64,000 nt of DNA, from assembly GCA_964529265.1 (NCBI GenBank), contig CAZGVW010000141.1, positions 3,173 to 67,172 of the forward strand, written 5' to 3'. The notes beneath the pieces are model-generated. The model did not search any database. It was given only the letters and a program-made list of their open reading frames with translations, and was not told the origin of the DNA. Every line of letters begins with the position of its first letter. The first letter of the stretch is position 1. The position numbers and the translations under genes were made by a program. The stretch is from CAZGVW01 sp964529265 (lineage in GTDB: Bacteria > Planctomycetota > Phycisphaerae > Phycisphaerales > UBA1924). Shown here in pieces: positions 16,693 through 24,861 of this stretch.

Positions 16693-17547
16693 GGCGTGTT
16701 CGGAGTCATCGGGGGCGGCGCCTTTGCAGGCGGCGAGCATTTCGGAAAGCGCAGCCGCGGTGGCTTCGGCTTCCGATTTCAGCCGCATCTGCACTTCCAT
16801 AATGGCGCGAACATCGTCCGCGAGGCGATCGGCCTCGGAGATGGCTTCGCGCACGAGGGCGAATCGCGGATCGGTCTCGGCGGAGGTGAGGGCCTCGTCG
16901 AGGCGGAGGAGGATGTCGGCGGCGCGGCGATCGATGTTCTCCATCGAGGCGCCGGTGCGCTGGAGGAGGTCGTCGAGGGCTTCCTGGCGCTCAGCGGCGA
17001 ACTGCTCGATGCGCACCTGGGTTTGTTTGAGGCGCTGTTCGCTGTAGGAGAGTCCTGCTTCGACGGAGCGCTCGGCGCGGCGGATGCGCTCTTCGAGATC
17101 GGTGAGACGCGTGTTGACGGCTTCCTCCGCGGCGATGAGGCGCTGCTCGGCGACCTTGACGACGTCTTCAAGCGTGGCCTTCAGGCGGTCGGATGCTGAT
17201 TCGGCGATTGAATCCGCCTCGGCCTGCAGGCGTTCGAGGAGGGCGGCCTTTTCGCACGTCTGGGCGCTGAGGCGCCGGGCCTCCGCGGCTTCTTTCTCTG
17301 TGACGGAAAGGAGCCGGGCCGCGGCTTCGAGTTCGCGGCGGGTGCGGGCCTCGAGGGCGGGGAGGTCGCCCATGCGTTCCGAGACGCCGCGGGCCTCCTC
17401 GGCGACGGCGCCGGCGCGCTCGATGACGGCCCGGAGCTGGTCCACGTAGCGGGCGAAGGCGGCCTCATCGACGATGCGAGGGGAAACGAAGACATCGGCG
17501 CCGAGTGATGGATTGCGTGCGGGGCGTGTCTGGGCGGCCATGGGCAT
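16675..17547 (-). CDS. Coiled-coil protein of unknown function
   Basis: A 290-residue protein, almost wholly alpha-helical and rich in Glu, Arg, Ala and Leu, with heptad patterning from about residue 30 to 260 (e.g. LLERLQAEADSIAESASDRL; EERIRRAERSVEAGLSYSEQ). No signal peptide or membrane segment is seen. The start at 17547 (MPMAAQ) has GGAG 8 nt upstream; ATG 17541 is possible. A much longer reading frame continues upstream but antisense to rluB and the YihY gene, so it was rejected. It converges on scpA, which may hint at a chromosome or division role, but that is only position. Confidence 0.6.
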   Translation of the reverse strand: MPMAAQTRPARNPSLGADVFVSPRIVDEAAFARYVDQLRAVIERAGAVAEEARGVSERMGDLPALEARTRRELEAAARLLSVTEKEAAEARRLSAQTCEKAALLERLQAEADSIAESASDRLKATLEDVVKVAEQRLIAAEEAVNTRLTDLEERIRRAERSVEAGLSYSEQRLKQTQVRIEQFAAERQEALDDLLQRTGASMENIDRRAADILLRLDEALTSAETDPRFALVREAISEADRLADDVRAIMEVQMRLKSEAEATAAALSEMLAACKGAAPDDSEHASRRGG

Positions 17548-17674
17548 GCGAGGGGCTCCGGGAATCGACGGGCTTGAGTGGTCAGATCGGTCGGAGGAAG
17601 GCCGCGGCCGCATAACGGCGGGAGGAGTTGGGGGCGGCGGTCTGGCGACGCGATCGGGCCGATACGATTGGGCG

Positions 17675-18544
17675 ATGACCCCCCGCGACAACGGCGATCG
17701 GGACGACCTTCGGGACGCTTCCCGTGGCGTGCGGCTCCAGAAGGCCCTTGCCGAGGCGGGGGTGGCATCGCGCCGGCGGTGTGAGGAACTGGTGGCGGAG
17801 GGGAAGGTGCGTGTGAACGGCCGGGTCGTGACCGAACTGCCGGCGTGGGTGGATCCCGAGAAGGACCAGATCGAGGTGGGGGGGCGACCTCTGAGGCCCC
17901 CGGCGAGACCGGTGTACGTGATGCTGTACAAGCCCAAGGGGTACGTCAGCACTCTGGAGGATCCGGAGGGCAGGCCGACCATCGGAGAACTGGTGAAACA
18001 CCCCTCCGGGACACGGCTGTTCCCGGTGGGCCGCCTGGAGTTCGATGCGCTGGGCCTGCTCCTCATGACCAACGATGGGGAACTGGCCAACCGGCTGACG
18101 CACCCGCGCTTCGGTGTGGAGCGCGTGTACCTCGCCACGGTGAAGGGCTTTGTGAAAGAGGAGTCGCTTCCCGAGATCGAGAGGGCGCTTTCTGCGGCGG
18201 GCTCGCGGGCGCCCGGGAAGGGGCCGGCGTCTCGCCGGAAGCCGCCGGTGCGGGTCGAGATCTTCAAGCGCGAGCCGGCGCGCACGGCGCTCACGCTGCG
18301 TCTGACGGGCGCGAGCGCCGCGGATATCGAGGAGCGGCTGGATCGAGCCGGGCATCGAGTCAAGAAGCTGGTGCGCGTGGCCGTCGGGCCGGTGCAACTG
18401 AAGCGGCTGCGGGTGGGAGAGTGGCGCGACCTCGATCTGGCGGAAGTGCAGCGTCTGAAGCGGACAGCGTTCGCGGGCGAGCCCGCGAAGGCGGCGAAGA
18501 AGAAGCCAAAGAGAAAGCCGCGGAAGGGGAGCGTGCGCGCATGA
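17675..18544 (+). CDS. 23S rRNA pseudouridine synthase, RluB/RsuA family
   Basis: A 289-residue enzyme. The S4 RNA-binding domain is at residues about 18-70 (VRLQKALAEAGVASRRRCEELVAEGKVRVNGR). The catalytic core follows with VMLYKPKGYVSTLEDPEGR, then FPVGRLEFDALGLLLMTNDGELANRLTHP; the Asp of GRLEFDALGL (GRLDxxTxGL in relatives) is the nucleophile position. VRVAVGPVQLKRLRVGEWRDL is the usual family ending. A Lys-rich tail (KKKPKRKPRKG) is extra. In E. coli RluB modifies U2605 of 23S rRNA; this paralogue could act at a different uridine. The stop overlaps the start of the YihY gene. Confidence 0.88.
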   Translation: MTPRDNGDRDDLRDASRGVRLQKALAEAGVASRRRCEELVAEGKVRVNGRVVTELPAWVDPEKDQIEVGGRPLRPPARPVYVMLYKPKGYVSTLEDPEGRPTIGELVKHPSGTRLFPVGRLEFDALGLLLMTNDGELANRLTHPRFGVERVYLATVKGFVKEESLPEIERALSAAGSRAPGKGPASRRKPPVRVEIFKREPARTALTLRLTGASAADIEERLDRAGHRVKKLVRVAVGPVQLKRLRVGEWRDLDLAEVQRLKRTAFAGEPAKAAKKKPKRKPRKGSVRA

Positions 18545-19971
18545 CGGCGGCGGCGGGCATCATTCAGCGCATGCGGCGGCTGGTGGCGGAGGCGGATCAC
18601 TCCGTGCCGGATCGGCTTCGCCCCGCGGTCGCGATTCTGCGCACCGGGCGGGTCGCGGCGCGGGGCCTGGTGAAGGACCGCGCGCCGCAGATGGCCGCGG
18701 CGCTGGCGTACCGGACGGTCTTCAGCCTGATTCCGGTGCTCGTGTTGGGGCTGGTCGTGCTGGGCTCGTTCTACGGGCCGACGGCGATCGAGAGGCCGCT
18801 GGACAAGATGCTGACGTACTTCGGGCTCAGCGATATGGCGATGCAGCCCGCGCCGGAGGGCGTCGCGCCTGAAGGCGCCGAGGGTCTCGACCCGGCCGCG
18901 GGTTCGGCTCAAGACCAGACGATGCGCACCGCCGCGGATTGGATCGAGTCGCTGGTCGATCGCGTCCGCGGGATCAACTTCGCCGCGATCGGCGTGGTGG
19001 GGCTGATCTTGCTCATGTATGCGGCGTTCTCGCTGCTCATCGAAATCGAGCGGGCGTTCAACATCGTGTACAACGCGCCGGCGAACCGGCGGCTGCTGAC
19101 CCGCATCGTGAACTACTGGGCGGTGCTCACGCTCGGACCGCTCGGGCTCATCGCCAGTTTTTACGCGGCGGAGCGGCTGAACGCCGCGTTCACCGGCGCC
19201 GGTGGCGTGACTGCGGAGATTCTGGGCCAGGTGCTCATGTTCCTGGTCTCGTGGCTCGTGCTGCTGCTTGCCTACTCGCTGCTGCCCAATACACGGGTGC
19301 ATAAGCGACCCGCGGCGATCGGGGCGTTCGTCGGGGCCCTGCTCTGGGAGGTGAGCAAGTGGGGTTTCGGCGTGTACCTCTCCTTCGCGACGGGCAACAG
19401 CGTTTTCTACGGCTCGCTCGGCCTGATCCCGGTGTTCCTGCTGTGGGTCTACATCACCTGGCTGTGCGTGATCTTCGGGCTCGAGATGGCGTTCGCCCTG
19501 CAGACGGTGGCCACGGGGGCGGATGTCACTCAGGCGGAGAAACGCACGGCGGGAGAAATCGTGGAGGCCGCGGCGCTGGTGAGCATCATGCGGGCCGCGG
19601 GGGCGCGGTTCGCGAAGGGCGAGGTTTCCGACCAGGCCGATCTCGCGACCGAGGCCGGCGTGGCCGAGACTGCCGCGGCGCGAATGGTTGACCTGCTCGT
19701 AACCCGGGGGCTGCTGCGGCGGGTGGAATCGCCGCGGGATGAAGATGAGGCCGCGGCTGACGAGGACCGGGCGGCCCTCACGCTCGGCCGACCGCCCGAG
19801 GCCATCGCCGTGGCGGACATCCTGCACCTTGCGCACGAGATCACCGGCGGTGTGGGCGCGGGGGATGAACACGCTGTGCTCCAGCGGCTCAGGCAAGCGC
19901 AGATCGACGCCGTCAGGAACATGACCCTCGCCGATGTTCTGAGGGAGGACGCCACGAAAACCCGATCATGA
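18541..19971 (+). CDS. YihY/virulence factor BrkB family membrane protein with C-terminal winged-helix-like domain
   Basis: A 476-residue integral membrane protein. QMAAALAYRTVFSLIPVLV is the start of the YihY domain; five further membrane segments follow, with the family's ELLG-like EVSKWGFGVYLSFATGNSVFYGSLGLIPVFLLW region. After residue about 335 (EKRTAGEIVEAAALVSIMR) a soluble domain resembles the MarR/Rrf2-type winged helix found at the end of some YihY proteins (VSDQADLATEAGVAETAAARMVDLLVTRGLL). An insertion rich in Ala/Glu/Pro (residues about 100-125) splits the first loop. The start ATG overlaps the rluB stop (ATGA). Function of the family is unsettled; an RNase BN name in databases is a known error. 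Confidence 0.85.
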   Translation: MTAAAGIIQRMRRLVAEADHSVPDRLRPAVAILRTGRVAARGLVKDRAPQMAAALAYRTVFSLIPVLVLGLVVLGSFYGPTAIERPLDKMLTYFGLSDMAMQPAPEGVAPEGAEGLDPAAGSAQDQTMRTAADWIESLVDRVRGINFAAIGVVGLILLMYAAFSLLIEIERAFNIVYNAPANRRLLTRIVNYWAVLTLGPLGLIASFYAAERLNAAFTGAGGVTAEILGQVLMFLVSWLVLLLAYSLLPNTRVHKRPAAIGAFVGALLWEVSKWGFGVYLSFATGNSVFYGSLGLIPVFLLWVYITWLCVIFGLEMAFALQTVATGADVTQAEKRTAGEIVEAAALVSIMRAAGARFAKGEVSDQADLATEAGVAETAAARMVDLLVTRGLLRRVESPRDEDEAAADEDRAALTLGRPPEAIAVADILHLAHEITGGVGAGDEHAVLQRLRQAQIDAVRNMTLADVLREDATKTRS

Positions 19972-20010
19972 TGGGCCGGGCCCATACGATCACGACCGGA
20001 CAGCGCCCCG

Positions 20011-20919
20011 ATGCTCGTTTACCTGAACAACAGACTGGTTCCCGAGCAGGAAGCCCGTGTTTCCGTCTTCGACCGCGGCTTCCTCCTCGGCGATGCGATC
20101 TACGAGGGACTGCGCTCGACCCGCGGCCACATCATCGCCGTGCGCGCGCACATCGAACGGATGCGCCGCGGCGCGCGCGAGGTCGGCCTGAGCGGCTTCG
20201 ACCCATCTGCCTTTGAGGCGGTCAGTCGCCAGCTCCTTGACGCCAATCGCCTGAGGGATGCATTCATCTACTGGCAGGTCACGCGCGGGGCGCCGCTTCC
20301 CGGACAGCCGTGGCGTCAGCGGGTTCCCTCACCCGGACCCCCGACCACCTTTGCCTATGCGGCGCCGCTTCCCGCCCTGCCGGAGGCCTCATCCAACCCG
20401 ACGCCGGCCACCCGGACGGCGGCTGTGCTGACGGACAAGCGATGGTTGCTCGGGCACATCAAGGCGACGTCGCTGCTGGGCGGAGTGGTCGCCGCGATTG
20501 AGGCGGACCGGGAGGGGTTTGAGGACGCGATTCTCGTGCGCGACGGCCTCGTTGCGGAGTCCGTCGCGGCGAACGTGATGATCGTGCGCGACGGGCGCGT
20601 GGCGACGCCTGCTCTCGACTCCGCGCCGATCCTGGCCGGCGTGACGCGCGACCTGCTGGTGAGGGCGGATCGATCGATCGAAGAGCGGTCCATCGCTGAA
20701 GCGGAGTTGCAGGCCGCGGACGAGATCCTGCTCGTTGGCACGACAACACTCGTCACGTCCATCACTCGCCTGGGCGATCGCGTGGTCGGCGATGGGCGCC
20801 CGGGGCCGGTCGGACGACGCCTCCTGCGGACGCTGCTCGAGACCATCGAGCAGGAGCGCGACGCCTCGGCCCGGCCGGCGCCTGCGGCGGCCGCGGGGGT
20901 CGGCGCCCGCGTACACTGA
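20011..20919 (+). CDS. Class IV aminotransferase (D-alanine/branched-chain aminotransferase-like)
   Basis: A 302-residue PLP enzyme of fold type IV. Motifs: RVSVFDRGFLLGDAIYEGLR at the N-terminus (the FDRGF-x-GD signature), HIERMRRGA, and LLGHIKATSLLGGVVAAIEA with the PLP-binding Lys in HIKATS. FEDAILVRDGLVAESVAANVMIV is the glutamate-containing cofactor region. Size and motifs are closer to D-amino acid aminotransferase than to IlvE, but these are hard to tell apart from sequence. It lies in a forward run of genes and ends four bases before the GTG of coaX, with which it is likely co-transcribed. Confidence 0.85.
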   Translation: MLVYLNNRLVPEQEARVSVFDRGFLLGDAIYEGLRSTRGHIIAVRAHIERMRRGAREVGLSGFDPSAFEAVSRQLLDANRLRDAFIYWQVTRGAPLPGQPWRQRVPSPGPPTTFAYAAPLPALPEASSNPTPATRTAAVLTDKRWLLGHIKATSLLGGVVAAIEADREGFEDAILVRDGLVAESVAANVMIVRDGRVATPALDSAPILAGVTRDLLVRADRSIEERSIAEAELQAADEILLVGTTTLVTSITRLGDRVVGDGRPGPVGRRLLRTLLETIEQERDASARPAPAAAAGVGARVH

Positions 20920-20923
20920 GGCG

Positions 20924-21730
20924 GTGAACGAGTCCAATCTTCAGGGTCTGGCGATCAGCGTCGGCAACACGCGCACCTCCTTCGGACTGTTCGATGGGAA
21001 GACGCTTGCCGAGTCGCGGTCCATCGCCAACGCGAGCGTGGAGGCCGTCGTTGATGCGGTCGCGAAGATGGCCGAGGGCCTGAAGGGCGCGGAGCGCCCG
21101 ATCGTCGCGATCGCGACCGTAAACCCGATGGTTTCATCTCCGCTCGTCGATCGTCTCTCGAGCCTGCTCGACCTGCAGATGCACATCATCGGCGATGACG
21201 TCCCGCCGCCGATCGAGCAGGCCACGGACCCTGCGACGCGCACGGGCGCCGATCGCCTCCTCGCCGCGGCGGCGGCATTCGACGTCGTCCGGCAGGCATG
21301 CGTCATCATTGACGTGGGCACGGCGATCACGGTTGATTTCGTTGACGGCGTGGGCGTGTTCCAGGGCGGCGCGATCGCGCCCGGGCCGAGGCTCATGCTG
21401 CGCAGCCTGCACCAGGCCGCGGCCCAGTTGCCGGAAGTCGAACTGGAGCGGCCCGATATGTCCGAATCGTTCGGCAAGAACACGCGCGAGGCGATGCTGA
21501 GCGGCGTGTTCTTCGGGCTGCGCGGATTCGTGCGCGCGATCGCCGAGCACTACGCGGAGGCGTACGGCGGCTATCCGCAGATCATCGCGACCGGAGGCGA
21601 CGCGAGATACCTCTTCGAAGGCGACGATTTCGTCGAGCACATCGTGGATGACCTCGTGCTGCGAGGCATTGCGATCGCATGCCAGGCCGCGCTGGCCGAC
21701 GTGAGCGCCGATGGCGGCGAAGAGGCGTGA
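20924..21730 (+). CDS. coaX: Type III pantothenate kinase
   Basis: A 268-residue kinase for the first step of coenzyme A synthesis. The ASKHA-fold phosphate loop is AISVGNTRTSFGLFDG at the N-terminus, followed by PADR-like TGADRLLAAAAAF and the second phosphate loop VIIDVGTAITVDFVDG. GGAIAPGPRLMLRSLHQAAAQLP is typical of CoaX, and ATGGDARYLFEG is near the end. The start is GTG (20924) with GAGG four nt upstream; an upstream ATG inside the preceding gene was rejected. The stop overlaps the GTG of the MnmE-like gene, so the two are translationally coupled. Confidence 0.92.
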   Translation: MNESNLQGLAISVGNTRTSFGLFDGKTLAESRSIANASVEAVVDAVAKMAEGLKGAERPIVAIATVNPMVSSPLVDRLSSLLDLQMHIIGDDVPPPIEQATDPATRTGADRLLAAAAAFDVVRQACVIIDVGTAITVDFVDGVGVFQGGAIAPGPRLMLRSLHQAAAQLPEVELERPDMSESFGKNTREAMLSGVFFGLRGFVRAIAEHYAEAYGGYPQIIATGGDARYLFEGDDFVEHIVDDLVLRGIAIACQAALADVSADGGEEA

Positions 21731-22752
21731 GCCATGCGCGCTCCGCGTCGTTCGCTTTTCAACTGACGACGCCCGCGACCACAGGCGCCATCGCCGCGAT
21801 TCACGTTTCGGGCGACGTCGGGGCGGCGCTGCGGGCTCTCGGCGCAGGCGACGCGCCGACAGGACAGGTGCGCCTGCGGCGGCTTGCGGACGTCGATACG
21901 GGCCTCGTGGCCCGCTGGTCAGACGCGTCCGCAACGATCACCTGCCATGGCGGCATGGTCGTGGTGCGCCGGTTGCTCGAGACCCTGGCGGCCGCCGGAG
22001 GGGCATCCGATGGCCTCAATGCGCGCACCGCGTTTCCGGAAGCGGCGGACGACGTCGAAGCACTGATGCTGGAGACGCTCGCGCGGGCCGAGAGCCCGCT
22101 GGCGATCGACCTCCTCCTCGATCAGCCGCGGCGCTGGCGAGAATGGTCCGCGCATCCGGCCCCGGACGCCGGCGCACCAGATCGCTGGCGTCTTCTCGAT
22201 CGCCTGGTCACCGCGCCCGTCGTCGCGGCTGTCGGCCGTCCCAACGTCGGCAAGAGCACACTGGTCAACGCGCTCGCGGATCGGAGTGTCTCCATCGTCT
22301 CGGAGGAGCCCGGGACGACGCGCGACCACGTCGGCGTGACGCTCAACCTCGGCGGCCTTGTGATTCACTGGCTGGATACACCGGGGCTGCGGATGGAGGG
22401 CGACGAGGCCCCGGCGGTGGAAGACGAGGCAGCCGCGGCGGCGCGGCTGGCGATGGCTTCCGCCGACCTCCTCGTGCTCTGCGGCGATGCGGAGCACGGA
22501 TTCGTGTCGGAGGCTGATCTGCCCGTGGAGGCCCCAGACCGAGTCATCAGGGTCGGCACGCGGTGCGACCTCGGAAGGCCCGCCGGGGCTGAGTATGGGA
22601 CAGCCGCGGGTCGAGGTGAGGAGGGGCTCCCCGAGCTTGCTACGGCCATCCGGGAGCGGCTGGTTCCGGCACAGGCGGTAGCGCACTCCGGTCCGTGGGC
22701 GTTTCACCCGGCCCTGCGGGCGCGACTGGCAAAGGGCTTTGAGGGGATCTGA
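21727..22752 (+). CDS. Divergent, C-terminally truncated MnmE/TrmE-like GTPase
   Basis: A 341-residue protein starting at GTG 21727, overlapping the coaX stop by 4 nt. The N-terminal TrmE-like domain is recognisable by ATTGAIAAIHVSG and TITCHGGMVVVRRLLE. The G domain has the P-loop GRPNVGKS (170-177), GTTRD switch I (196-200) and DTPG (217-220). The fourth motif reads TRCD (278-281) in place of NKxD. MnmE is normally about 450 residues and ends in a helical domain with a C-(I/V/L)-G-K cysteine motif needed for tRNA wobble-uridine modification; here the chain stops soon after the G domain and has no such cysteine. It may be a paralogue with another role. See findings. Confidence 0.75.
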   Translation: MSHARSASFAFQLTTPATTGAIAAIHVSGDVGAALRALGAGDAPTGQVRLRRLADVDTGLVARWSDASATITCHGGMVVVRRLLETLAAAGGASDGLNARTAFPEAADDVEALMLETLARAESPLAIDLLLDQPRRWREWSAHPAPDAGAPDRWRLLDRLVTAPVVAAVGRPNVGKSTLVNALADRSVSIVSEEPGTTRDHVGVTLNLGGLVIHWLDTPGLRMEGDEAPAVEDEAAAAARLAMASADLLVLCGDAEHGFVSEADLPVEAPDRVIRVGTRCDLGRPAGAEYGTAAGRGEEGLPELATAIRERLVPAQAVAHSGPWAFHPALRARLAKGFEGI

Positions 22753-22804
22753 TCAACCCGCAGGTTTGCTCGCCCGGAGGCCCAGACCTACCCTGTCGGT
22801 CCCT

Positions 22805-23617
22805 ATGGACCAACGCCAGACACAGATCACCGAGGGCGCCGGGCAGATCGAATCGCGCCTGAACACCGAGTTCATCGATTGGCTGAACAAATGGGGTTCG
22901 GCCATCCTGATGGTCGTGCTCATCGCCGCGCTCGGCTGGATCGGCTGGCAGTGGTGGGAGCGTCGGCAGACCGAAGCCCTCAACCAGGCATTCGTTGAGT
23001 ACGACGGCGCCTACATCGCGGGCCGCCCCGAGGGGCTCATTCAGGTGGCCGAGGAGTGGGATGGCCGCGCCGCCATCTATGAACTTTCGCTCCTGCGCGC
23101 GGCGGATGTGTATCTGGAGTCATTCCGGCAGCGGATCGTCCCGGGCGGCAGCGTTGAGGTGGCCGAAGACAAGGCCACACCGGAGATGACCGCGGAGTTC
23201 CTCACGAAGGCGAAGGACCTCTACACGAAGGTCTTTGAGCGGGCGCGCAAGGACCCTGCGCACGTGCACCAGGAGTTCGCCGCGAGATCGGGCCTGATTT
23301 CCGTCGCGATCGCGGAGCGGAAGTTCGATGAGGCGCGGGCGCTGCTCACGGAGATGCGCGACAAGGCGCGCGAACAGAAGTTGACCGAGCTCGCGGCGTG
23401 GACCGAGGCGCGCCTCGAGACGTTCGACGACGTCGCCTCCCAGCCGCCCCTGCATCCGGAGGAAAGCCTCGCGGCCGTGTGGTCGCTCACCGAGGCCGAG
23501 GCGCCGGCGCACCCGGTTCAGCAGCCGGGCGAATCGACCGAGCCCCCGCTGGTCGTTGACCCTGAGAGCGGGTCGGGGCCGCCCCCGGCGCAGGGTCCGG
23601 CGCCGCCCCCGCAGTGA
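22805..23617 (+). CDS. YfgM-like membrane-anchored tetratricopeptide protein
   Basis: A 270-residue protein. A short cytoplasmic N-terminus (residues 1-30, including RLNTEFIDWLNKWG) precedes one membrane helix (31-50, SAILMVVLIAALGWIGWQWW). The outer part is helical with TPR-like repeats (LIQVAEEWDGRAAIYELSLLRAADVY; FLTKAKDLYTKVFERA; AIAERKFDEARALLTEMRDK) and ends in a Pro-rich tail (GPPPAQGPAPPPQ). This matches the layout of YfgM, an inner-membrane protein that works with the periplasmic chaperone network. The stop overlaps the GTG of the pseudouridine synthase gene by 4 nt. Confidence 0.65.
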   Translation: MDQRQTQITEGAGQIESRLNTEFIDWLNKWGSAILMVVLIAALGWIGWQWWERRQTEALNQAFVEYDGAYIAGRPEGLIQVAEEWDGRAAIYELSLLRAADVYLESFRQRIVPGGSVEVAEDKATPEMTAEFLTKAKDLYTKVFERARKDPAHVHQEFAARSGLISVAIAERKFDEARALLTEMRDKAREQKLTELAAWTEARLETFDDVASQPPLHPEESLAAVWSLTEAEAPAHPVQQPGESTEPPLVVDPESGSGPPPAQGPAPPPQ

Positions 23618-24828
23618 ACGCCTCGCGCGGGCCTTCTGACGTCAATCCCACCGAGCAGCGGCCGGAGGCGCCGCAACTCCCGTCCCTGGTGCTCCCGGGC
23701 GGAAGGGTCGATCCGGACGCGGTTCGCGCTGCTTCCGATGTCGAAGAATCGGGCGAGGATGACGGGCTTCGCCGCGTCGCCTTCCGCCTGTCGCGCGATC
23801 TGCGCAAACGGCTCGACAAGTACCTCACCGATCGCATTTCCTTCATGAGCCGCACGCAGCTGCAGCGTCTCATCGAAGAGGGCGGCGTGACGGTGAACGG
23901 GCGGGCGGCGAAGGCGTCCACTGCGCTTCGCCTGAACGACCTCGTTGAAGTGGTGGTCCCACCGCCGCCGCCGAAGGAGATTCAACCGGAGCGGATCCCG
24001 CTTCAGGTGCTCTTCGAAGATGAGCACCTGATCGTGCTGAACAAGCAGCCGGACATCATCGTGCACCCTGCCCGCAGCCACCTCTCGGGAACGATGGTGA
24101 ACGCGCTCGCGTGGCACATCAGGAACGAATCGACGACCGGCGGCGCCCTGTCCTCCGTCGGCTCGGAGTTTGCTCGGCCGGGGGTGGTGCACAGGCTGGA
24201 TCGGAACACCACGGGCGTCATCGTGTTCGCCAAGAACGACGAGGCGCACTGGAAACTCGGCCGGCAGTTCGAACTGCGCACGGTGGACAAGCGATACCTC
24301 GCCGTCGTGCATGGGCGTGTCGAGCCGGTGGCGGATGTGATCGACCTGCCCATCGGGCCTCATCCGAGTTCGGTGAAGGGGCAGCGCGAGAAGTACGTCG
24401 TGCGCCACGACGAACTCGGCCGTCCATCCGTCACGATCTACAGGGTCCGCGAGCGGTTCGCGAAGTTCACGATCGTTGAGCTCGAACTCAAGACGGGCCG
24501 CACGCACCAGATCCGGGTCCATCTCAGGCACCTCGGCTGGCCGATCGTCGGCGACGACATGTACGGGGGAGGTTTTCCGACCGCCGCGGATATCACCGGT
24601 GGCCGCGCGTCGGCCGATGAGCCCGTCATCCACCGTCAGGCCCTCCATGCGGCGATGCTGGGGTTCACGCACCCGGTGACCGGGGCTCGCGTCTCGTTCA
24701 GCGCGCCCGTGCCCGAAGACCTGGCTTCGCTGGTGCAGACGCTCCGCGCCTCGCCGGGCCCGCACGACCGGCTTACCCCCGCCGGCGCGACGCTCGACCT
24801 AAGCGCGGTTGTCCCCGATCGGGCATAA
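23614..24828 (+). CDS. RluA-family pseudouridine synthase (RluD-like)
   Basis: A 404-residue enzyme. Residues about 45-110 form an S4 domain (RKRLDKYLTDRISFMSRTQL, GGVTVNGRAAKASTAL). The core has DEHLIVLNKQPDIIVHPARSH, the catalytic RPGVVHRLDRNTTGVIVFAK (Asp in HRLDRNT), ELELKTGRTHQIRVHLRHLGWPIVGDDMYGG and a final HRQALHAAMLGFTHPVTG. RluD acts on 23S rRNA helix 69; the exact uridines here are inferred. It uses a GTG start overlapping the preceding stop. A first segment of about 45 residues is rich in Pro and Asp and probably disordered. An approximately 30-nt gap precedes the lipoprotein gene. Confidence 0.88.
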   Translation: MNASRGPSDVNPTEQRPEAPQLPSLVLPGGRVDPDAVRAASDVEESGEDDGLRRVAFRLSRDLRKRLDKYLTDRISFMSRTQLQRLIEEGGVTVNGRAAKASTALRLNDLVEVVVPPPPPKEIQPERIPLQVLFEDEHLIVLNKQPDIIVHPARSHLSGTMVNALAWHIRNESTTGGALSSVGSEFARPGVVHRLDRNTTGVIVFAKNDEAHWKLGRQFELRTVDKRYLAVVHGRVEPVADVIDLPIGPHPSSVKGQREKYVVRHDELGRPSVTIYRVRERFAKFTIVELELKTGRTHQIRVHLRHLGWPIVGDDMYGGGFPTAADITGGRASADEPVIHRQALHAAMLGFTHPVTGARVSFSAPVPEDLASLVQTLRASPGPHDRLTPAGATLDLSAVVPDRA

Positions 24829-24861
24829 TGGCGCCGATTCCAGCACCCGGAGGCTTTTTCC

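Noticed and set aside
17548..19896. A very long minus-strand frame continuing upstream of the coiled-coil gene
   Set aside because: It runs antisense to rluB and the YihY gene, both with clear family motifs. Only the part downstream of ATG 17547 has normal protein character.
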